Shown here: positions 56,501 through 64,000 of the stretch, one piece after another | How the letters are laid out: each line of letters opens with the position of its first letter | How positions within the stretch are numbered: position 1 is the stretch's first letter | NCBI GenBank assembly: GCA_025399215.1 | Contig: MU621101.1 | Location: 1 to 64,000 of the forward strand | From: Globomyces pollinis-pini | Lineage: Eukaryota > Chytridiomycota > Chytridiomycetes > Rhizophydiales > Globomycetaceae | Length of the DNA: 64,000 nt | Direction: 5' to 3' | Made by a program: the position numbers and the translations under genes | Notes under the pieces: model-generated | The model's input: only the letters and a program-made list of their open reading frames with translations | Database searches by the model: none | What the model was told of the DNA's origin: nothing

Positions 56501-59500
56501 TTTCCAGAAAAGTTTTTCTCGATCATAAAAGCCAGAATAATCCATATACTGTCGAAGTAATTCAATAGATGCCTGGGAACCATATGTGTCCAGTTTTGGC
56601 ATGTTCAGATCATCAACAAACAACACAATCTTATTGAAACCAGTGGGTGCCCCAGAGATATTCTTTCTTTTCTTTTCGACTTTGAGCTCCATCATTTGTT
56701 GTGTTTGTGGACTACTAGTCTGAGCAGAGAAATTAAGCACCACATTGATGTGCTTATTTTGCTTTCCAATGCGATTTAGCAAATCTTGAATTATAACTGA
56801 CTTCCCAACACCTGTTTCACCACAGAAAAGGGTAGCATAACCATTTCCTAACAGAGCTTCTAGTAGATATGCATACTTGACAGTATCTGGAGTAGGTACC
56901 ATCATTTGGAAATAAGGTGTTTCATTGGAATATTTAAACACAGGAACAATATCTTCCCATGGAATAAAACCTCTTCTTAGGTCTACAAAATATCCAAATA
57001 CAGTGTTGGAAGTTGGAAGGTTTTGTAATTCATTGATCGGATGTGAATCAAGAATGTCTCTGAACCATGTGTCAAATCCATCTTGGCACCCGTCTGCTAA
57101 GTTACCACCAATGGACCAAACAAAGCAGAAAACAAATAGGTTGGAAAACAAAATTTTTAAGTCGCCAATTGGTTTTGAAAAGTCCATTTCTTTTTTGTTG
57201 ATGTATGTTTGTAGCAATCTGCATAAACTGGTCACCAAATTAAGATCGACTGACTTGATGTACTCTTTTCCATGTCTTCGTACGTATTGAAGACCTTTAT
57301 CAACGTATGTAACGAATAGAGTCCAAAGAAATTCAATAATTTCTGCTGGTACGTGTGCTGGTTGTTTTCTCATCCACATTTTTACAGAGGAAGTCCAACC
57401 AAGTATTGCAGGATCCATATAAACCATTCCACATCTGCTGACAGTGGCTGGAGATGCAACGGCTAAATCTCCGACTTCAAAAAGCATATGCATTGATGGA
57501 GTCATTTTAATGCGCTCTCCATTAATTAAAGTCAACAATTTGTTGTCATCTAGTACAGTATTCATGTTTTCAATCCACAAAGCATCGACTGGACCATCAC
57601 AAACAGTCCACTTCTCATCTGGAGTTGTGTCAGTAACTTGAGCACGAAACATATTTCCGATTAAACCGTCTTTCCATTCCATTGTTGCAAGATTAAATTC
57701 TCCATAGAGCTCAGTCATGGAAACACACTATATGTTATTATTCTTGTCCATTACCTTTGGGTTTAGAACCCAAGTCTTGACCTTTTCGAATTCTTTGTTA
57801 CCACGCTCGCGCAGATTGGTACTGGCTGTTTGCAAAATTTCATAACATGAAGTCTTGCCTCCTCCAGTCGGTCCGACTAGCATAACTCCGTGACGGATTC
57901 TCATAGTTTCAGCCAATTGGCAGATTCTAGAAACAAACCCTTCAACAATTTCCATCTGTCTTTCATTCATGACTTCTTTAACTGCTCCTACGAGAGTTCC
58001 AAAATCTCTTTCAGGAACCACAATACCAGGGAATAAATCAGACAGAATCCCTTTGAAAAGTCCAATGTCTTCTGATAAAAACTTTGGTAAATTAGAATCT
58101 CTCAATGATCTAATCAATACAATATCTTCACTCAAATCTGGTGCACTTCTTTTCAAAGAACCCGCCATGATTAGCACCGACTTTACAGCGCGCATTCCAA
58201 AATCATACTAAGAGTTAGCAAATTATTAGTACATGATCTTGTTGCGATAATTGTTCAGAACAGAGTTTGTAAAGATTGACAACTTTGCCTGCCAATTGTT
58301 TTGCATTCTCGAACCCTTCAGAAAACAACATAATTTCTGCTATTAAACCGTAGTCAGGTATCATCATAGCAATTGGTCTAAACAATGCTTTTAAGTTATC
58401 AGGGAGCTCGGTTCGACCTGCATAACCTGGATTCATAGTAATAAACGCACAGCAGGTTTCAATCAATCTAATTTCTCTGGTTTCGAAGATAAATCGGGTA
58501 GCCTTCATGTCTTTTGCGTTTTTAATTGTAAGAAGTTGTTGTGCAATCACAGATAACACTTCAATATCAATTCGATTGAATTCATCAAAGCAGCACCAAG
58601 CTCCTGATTGCGCTAATCCGGCAAACATTTTGCCCATCATTTTGTAGTCCATACCATCAGAACAATTGAAGACAACACACTGCTTTGCCATAGCTTTGGC
58701 TAAATCTTTCACCGTCTCAGTCTTTCCAGTACCAGCTGGCCCAACAGGCGATCCTCCTAAGTTCAATTGCATTGCACCTGTTAGAGTCAAGTAGCATCTA
58801 TCTGTTAGAGGGGTGATCACCAAACGAGGAGAGCAACCTAAGTACTCGTAACCATAAGTGAAAACAGATGTTGACATTTTGACATGGCAAGTATCAGAAT
58901 CAACATCCCAGTAGTAACGCTGTTGTTTCGTCCACTCAAAATCTCCTTGGCTGACCACTTTTGCATTTATCAATCCTTGTATTATGTCTCTATTATGGAC
59001 ATCTATTGTGATTAAAGCCCCTAGAATTGCTCTTTGGATTTTAGTCAAGTCTCCTCTAACCAGCATTGCAAGACCAGAAAGATTCTACTATTATTAATGA
59101 TTATAATACCTGGATTGATTTTTGTTTGAGGTTTTGTAGACCTTTTGCTGGATCATTGGTTTTAAGAGCTTCTGTTACATCTCGTGACCAGAGAACCTGA
59201 TTTCCTGTCACAACCACTTGTCCAACATGTTCTCTTACCCACTCTGATCGTTTCGCTTCTTCGTAATCTGAAAGAGCAATCTTGATCAGTCTTCTCAAAA
59301 CAGCAACCATGGCTTCTTCTACATTTCCAAGCCACCCTTCGACGTTTCCTCTTGCTTTTATGGTTTTCAAGAAGGGAACTCTTTCCCCTTCAGGGCTATT
59401 CATACCAACAATATCGATACTCTTTGGATCATTGGATGAAAATTCAAGTGATTTGATAGCATCAAAACATTTGGATAAATGCGGTTGAACAGCTTGTGGA

Positions 59501-62500
59501 TTTTTTGTTTGTGATAGAATTTCCAAAAGCTCATCATTGGACAAGAAGTAAAATCTAGGAAACAGCAGTCTTTTACTCTCCAGATAGTCCTCCAAGCATT
59601 TCTGGATTTGCTCCAAGAGCACATTGTTCTGTTGCATAGTTTCCAAAAGTCCAGGCATGGTTCCGGACTTGATAGCATTGGGATTTCTTGATACCTTTCG
59701 CATTACATCTTTCCAACTTCGATCTACTTGTGCAAACATACGCGCTTCATCTGGTAATTGTCGTTGAATGTCAGGGGCCGAGAAAATACTTTCCAAGTAA
59801 AGCCAATTCCTCTGGCAGACAAGCCAAGCATCTAAAGTTTCTGCGAAAAGACTCAACATCTTGTCCCACCTTTCAACTTCAGATTTGATTGGACCGATAA
59901 ATCGAGATCCTTTTATAGTGGCAATTGTGACTTGAGAATCTTCCAGTAATGTTTGAATTTCTTCGACTGTTCCCAATATAAACACATCTTTCATATCACG
60001 GTAAGGTGTGACGATAAATTCTGCATCATTCCAGAGTTTAACAACTTTAGAAAGCATCTCATCTAGAGCTGATTCAGATCCGGCTTGACTAGAGATATGC
60101 CCAATTTCGTCTTTAAAATCAAAAACTCTACAATCAATCAACATTCCTAAGGTGAATTTTTCATCTCTGACAATGACTCTTCCAACAGCGTCTTGAATTT
60201 TATCCCAATGACGCTGTTTCAAGGCTGGATTACGTAGATCAACTATTGTGGGGTACATTTTTCTATAATCTTCAATGACTTCTTTAAGTTTTGGAACAAC
60301 TTCGTTTGGTGGAAGTCCTTTATCCAATGCGTATTGAATTTTCATATAATACATGATCTTGGTATTTATATCCTCTGTTACTAGTGTATCAAACAATTGC
60401 TCCTTCCAGCCACTAATCTGTTAATATGAATGCTATTTTTACTCTGTGAGACTCCCCCATTCCTTTAAACTTGTCCAGAGAGAAGTCTTCAATTCTACTT
60501 CCTTCTTTGTTTCATCCATTTCCTGATAGCCAGCAGTCTCTGTTGCCGATATAGTTAATTCGGCTTTCTCTTCTTCTGTTTCCTCTTTCTTTCTTGTAGA
60601 TCCTCCATTGTGGAATAATTTACCCCAGCTTTCATACTTGGTTTTGAGTACTTCGACCTTTTCCAATTGTCCTCTTAGATCTGCTAAATATTTGATAACT
60701 TCATCACTATTCGAGTTTGAATTTAAAACCATTGGATCTTGGGCAGCATTTCGGATTTCAGAGACTTCAGAAGATAAATCTGCAAGCATTTTTTCTAAGT
60801 CTACTTGGAATTTTGTAATGTTATCTTCTTTTGAATCAACTGCAATTTCCACAACCTCTTTTAGCGTTCTTAAGGTTGGAGATAGTGTTTGAAACATGGC
60901 AAGATCAGTTGGCTGAATGAATAACTTGTAAATATCCAATAAGTTATACAGTTGAGTAACTTCACTTTCTAATTGATCCACAATTTCCATACTATCTTGC
61001 ACTAAGATTATAAGCAATAGTATATTCATTACCTTTTTCCAGCCAACCTAAATATTCTACAAATCCCTCTACCGTCGTTGGATGAGTATTTAGAATTCTT
61101 GACCAAGATTGAATTTCGTTTAAGAGTAGCTCATTTTTGTCTCTGGCCAAGCCAGGTAGTAAAAGTGCAACCTCTGAGAAACACCTTTCTGGACTTGGTA
61201 CCAAAATACTTTTTAAAGTATTCGAATCAATGAGTAAATTGTTAATAACAGATTTTGTTGGAATGTTTGCCATTGTAGTCTTCTGATTAGAAAAATTTCT
61301 CAAAGAGCTGTCAAAGAAGTTGACTAGCGTGGAAACAACTTGACCCTCGGCGTCTTTTGATGCAGTAGATCCATACTCCAATATATTAAAAGGCTTTGAA
61401 TCCCCTTCTGAATTTTCATTGTCGGTTTTTGGATGACTTGCATCAATGCGAGCTTTATATGCCATAATTAATCCAGCAGTTCCAGTTTCTGGATTTTCTG
61501 GAACTTCAGTGGCTAAAGCGTAGGTTAGCTCACCAACTGAAGTTCGTAAAGAATCTAAACCTTTGAATGATTCATTTTGTATCCACATATTCCTTACATC
61601 GTCCAGTGTGGTTAACCATTTAGCAGCATTTGAAAACATTCCAACAAATACACCACGTATTCTTCCACATAACTCCTTAAAGTATCCTCCTTCGAGCACA
61701 ATTAAGCTCACTTGTGGTCCATCACCAAATTCTGGATCATCTAACCCTCTAATTGCAGAATATGCACCACCTGTTAAATTGGAGGCGTCCAAGAAAGGAA
61801 ATGAGTTTGTCAATTGAGGAATTCTTTCTATAGTTGCAAGATAAGTTTTAAATAATATGTCAATGGTGGCCAGATAGTCTGAGAGGGACGATGCAAAATA
61901 AAATCGAGTTTTATCATCATTCTGTTCTACCAAAAGTTCGGTTCGAAAGAGTGGCACATGTTTTTTTACCTCATGTGTACTCTTCCATTTTGTATCATCA
62001 CTCTTTTTTACAGGCTTCAGCTCGACTATGTCTTCTATCATATCACTATCGTCAAAAATAGGGCCTTCTTCTTCAATCACTTCAATTAATTGGATCTTTT
62101 CGATTTTTTCCATTGCCAATCTGCTTAGAATATCTGAAAACCCATAAAATCCACAATCCGCAAGAAGCTGTGTTCCTACTTCTTTTCCTACAACTACACC
62201 ACCAACTTGAACCCCAGCTGAAGGATTTGCTTCTGCGCTGTTCGTATTGTTTTTCAAAATTGATTCAGGAGTCTGAATTATTCCTGTTTCATTTACAACA
62301 ACTGTACCAACTCCAGAATCATCCACAATCACATCACAGTCTTGACAACCCCTTAACGTGTACTTTAATAAATCCTGAGTTGAAAGTATTGCAAGCATTT
62401 GTAGCGTAGAAACCATCATATAGTCACAAAGTTTAACAAACCGGGATAGTTTCTTGCATTCTGATCTCCTGGCGGCTTGTTCTGTGAAAGTCAATTTTTT

Positions 62501-63769
62501 ATGTTCAGTTTTATCTGCTGCACTTCCAATCATTATCACCTCAAAGCCTGCATCATTAAGGCATTTTTTGGAAGAGGCTTCTACAATTTCACGAATACTG
62601 GTTTCCCACGGATTTAATACATTAGCTGTAACATCTTCCACTAATCTTTTTTGTTCACGTATGAATTCGGTTAATTCTAGTGTTTTATTCTGTTTGATAT
62701 TAAAGTACAACAATCATACCTCTTCGAAACTAACAAGTCTCTTTTTCATAATTATATCCATATTCAAAGAATTTATGTTTAGCAAAGAAGCTCTTAAGGT
62801 TCCATGTAAAAGGAAGAGATTGTTATTTAGTTGCTTTTTAGCACGAACAATCTTTGTATGTAGAACAGTATTCTTCCATAATGTAAAACATTTCCAGCTT
62901 CTATAACGCGAAAAGAATGGAATCTGTAATAGTTTATGATACAATTCGTATTCTCTACACCATTGTTCTAGTGGGGTAAATGAACCTTGACCCAAATTAT
63001 TTATATGTGTGACACCCTAAACGTCAATTGATTATGCTTTTTTTACCGAAGCAGACATTGTATAGTATCCTTCAGGGCTCTTTGTATTTATCTCAAAGAA
63101 ATCAACAATTTTCAATCTATATGGATTGAAAGATGTCTGTCCTTTGACTGAAGACACGACTGGTATCATATAAACAAATTCCTTGGTGTTTGGGTGCTCT
63201 TTTACAAACTTTAAAAATTCAAAATGATTGGAATCGCCTTCTAATTCCTGTTGCTGGTCCACCTGTATATTATCAATAACCATGGCGTCATCAAGCTTAT
63301 GCGTCACGACTGTTTGCTTTAATGGGGGCATTTCTACAACTGACTCTTCCCGTTCCGATGTGATTGGAGGAATGACTTTTGATTTCAAAAGGGTGTTTTT
63401 CAGTTCGACCGTTTTGTGTATAGCGGCCATTGGCACTCCTGGATTAATTTTTATTCTTTTGGCTTTCAACGGCTGTATTTGAGAGTCTACATTATCTGAA
63501 TAATCAGGTTGTTGAATAATGTAGTTAGAGAACAGAGACTTTGATCTCTGGTCATCTTTTTTAGCGAGTGACTTTCTTTTTAAATCAAAATGAGGAGGTT
63601 CAGTTTTCGATGAAATAGTGCATAAACGAGAAACAATTTGAGAGTATTTAGCAGTACTTTGTTCGGTTTGATTTCTAACTTTTGGCAAACGCGGTATTGA
63701 AGTACTTCTATCCTTTGCTATAGAATTCCGATCCGGTACTGAATCAGCAGATAGTCTAGGACTTGCCAT
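50547..63769 (-). CDS. DNAH6: Axonemal inner-arm dynein heavy chain (DNAH6-like)
   Basis: Flagellar motor of over 4,000 residues in about ten large exons with 26-31-nt introns. The N-terminus has [12 protein letters not shown] and [20 protein letters not shown] then KCFTLWKN, resembling single-headed DNAH6-type chains. The linker is followed by AAA1 with [18 protein letters not shown] (about 58.73 kb) and [12 protein letters not shown]2 [14 protein letters not shown] (57.87 kb), AAA3 [15 protein letters not shown] (56.81 kb) and AAA4 [14 protein letters not shown] (55.75 kb). Then come the stalk coiled coil and microtubule-binding domain (about 54.2-55.1 kb), [15 protein letters not shown] in AAA5, and a C-terminal LEGARWDR...[17 protein letters not shown] domain ending CQLSD. 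The last intron is 31 nt. The DNAH6 assignment rests on the N-terminus and is less sure than the family. Confidence 0.93.
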
Positions 63770-63877
63770 GTTTGAATAACAATAAAAAGTCGCGTTCGTT
63801 GTTGTGAAGATGAGCTAGGGTTAGACAACCCTCACCGTTGATATTTTTTTTACTGATCCAATTGAACCAGATATTCA
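63770..63877. promoter_or_regulatory. Divergent promoter, dynein heavy chain / NAA15-like
   Basis: The 108 nt between two start codons contain CTAGGGTTAGACAACCCT (63815-63832), an imperfect inverted pair of telobox-like motifs. The rest is AT-rich. Confidence 0.45.
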
Positions 63878-64000
63878 ATGATGGCAACAAGGAAAGAATT
63901 ACCTTTAAAGGAACAGCAAATCTTCAAAACTATTCTCGTATGATCTCCATATTTTTTTTTTGATTAGTAGAAATATTACGAAACTAAGGAATATAAAAAG
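63878..64000 (+). CDS. NAA15: N-alpha-acetyltransferase auxiliary subunit NAA15-like (5' part only)
   Basis: The first exon, MMATRKELPLKEQQIFKTIL, and after an intron of about 33 nt KYYETKEYKK, match the NAA15/Nat1 N-terminus (LPPKE-x-x-LFKRIL-x-CYE-x-KQYK). This TPR scaffold anchors NatA to the ribosome for co-translational N-terminal acetylation. The window ends inside the second exon. The second Met is an alternative start. Only about 30 residues are visible. Confidence 0.75.

Overview
This is an AT-rich, gene-dense nuclear segment from a flagellated, early-diverging fungus or a very close relative. It carries an axonemal dynein heavy chain, a transition-zone RPGRIP1L-like protein and a RAB3GAP1-like protein, together with fungal-style genes: the THI20-type and THI6-type thiamine fusion enzymes, mitoribosomal mL58 and Ecl1-like zinc proteins. 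I do not name a species. Introns are extremely short, mostly 24-37 nt by hand count, and nearly all GT-AG. Most gene models were rebuilt across these introns, and in most fully traced genes the spliced length came out as a whole number of codons.

Layout. 1-3.6 kb: gene-poor, with a dispersed repeat pair, a direct repeat and telomere-like motifs. 3.7-7 kb: RPS11, OLA1, an OsmC/Ohr protein with a 1-nt frameshift. 6.9-11.4 kb: Integrator subunit 3, an F-box protein and an unknown gene. 11.9-16.4 kb: THI20-like enzyme, fatty-acid 2-hydroxylase, an uncharacterised protein. 16.6-20 kb: SCP2, RPP30, mL58, UNC50. 20.1-27.1 kb: RAB3GAP1-like and RPGRIP1L-like. 27.3-33.8 kb: phosphomannomutase, hotdog thioesterase, ABCG half-transporter, SEC61-beta, SAM50. 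33.9-43.9 kb: NAE1/ULA1, MED14, DCP1, a PhyH dioxygenase, aprataxin. 44-50.5 kb: two Ecl1-like proteins, THI6, a coiled-coil protein and a disordered protein. 50.5-63.8 kb: the dynein heavy chain. The window ends in the first codons of a NAA15-like gene.

The most striking structure is the tandem intron array. At least eleven intron positions in seven genes hold not one but two to ten back-to-back GT...AG units, each about the size of a stand-alone intron of this genome and joined directly as AG|GT. The largest, in the PhyH gene (42085-42369), has exactly ten units of 27-31 nt, two of them identical. Removing the whole array restores the conserved reading frame every time. This suggests intron multiplication by tandem duplication. 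Each AG|GT joint could serve as a zero-length-exon (recursive) splice point in a cell whose spliceosome handles very short introns. That last step is inference.

Other themes are very tight gene packing (overlapping or near-touching convergent stops, a 38-nt divergent promoter), telobox-like TTAGGGTT/AACCCTAA motifs in several promoters, and two thiamine-pathway fusion enzymes in one window.
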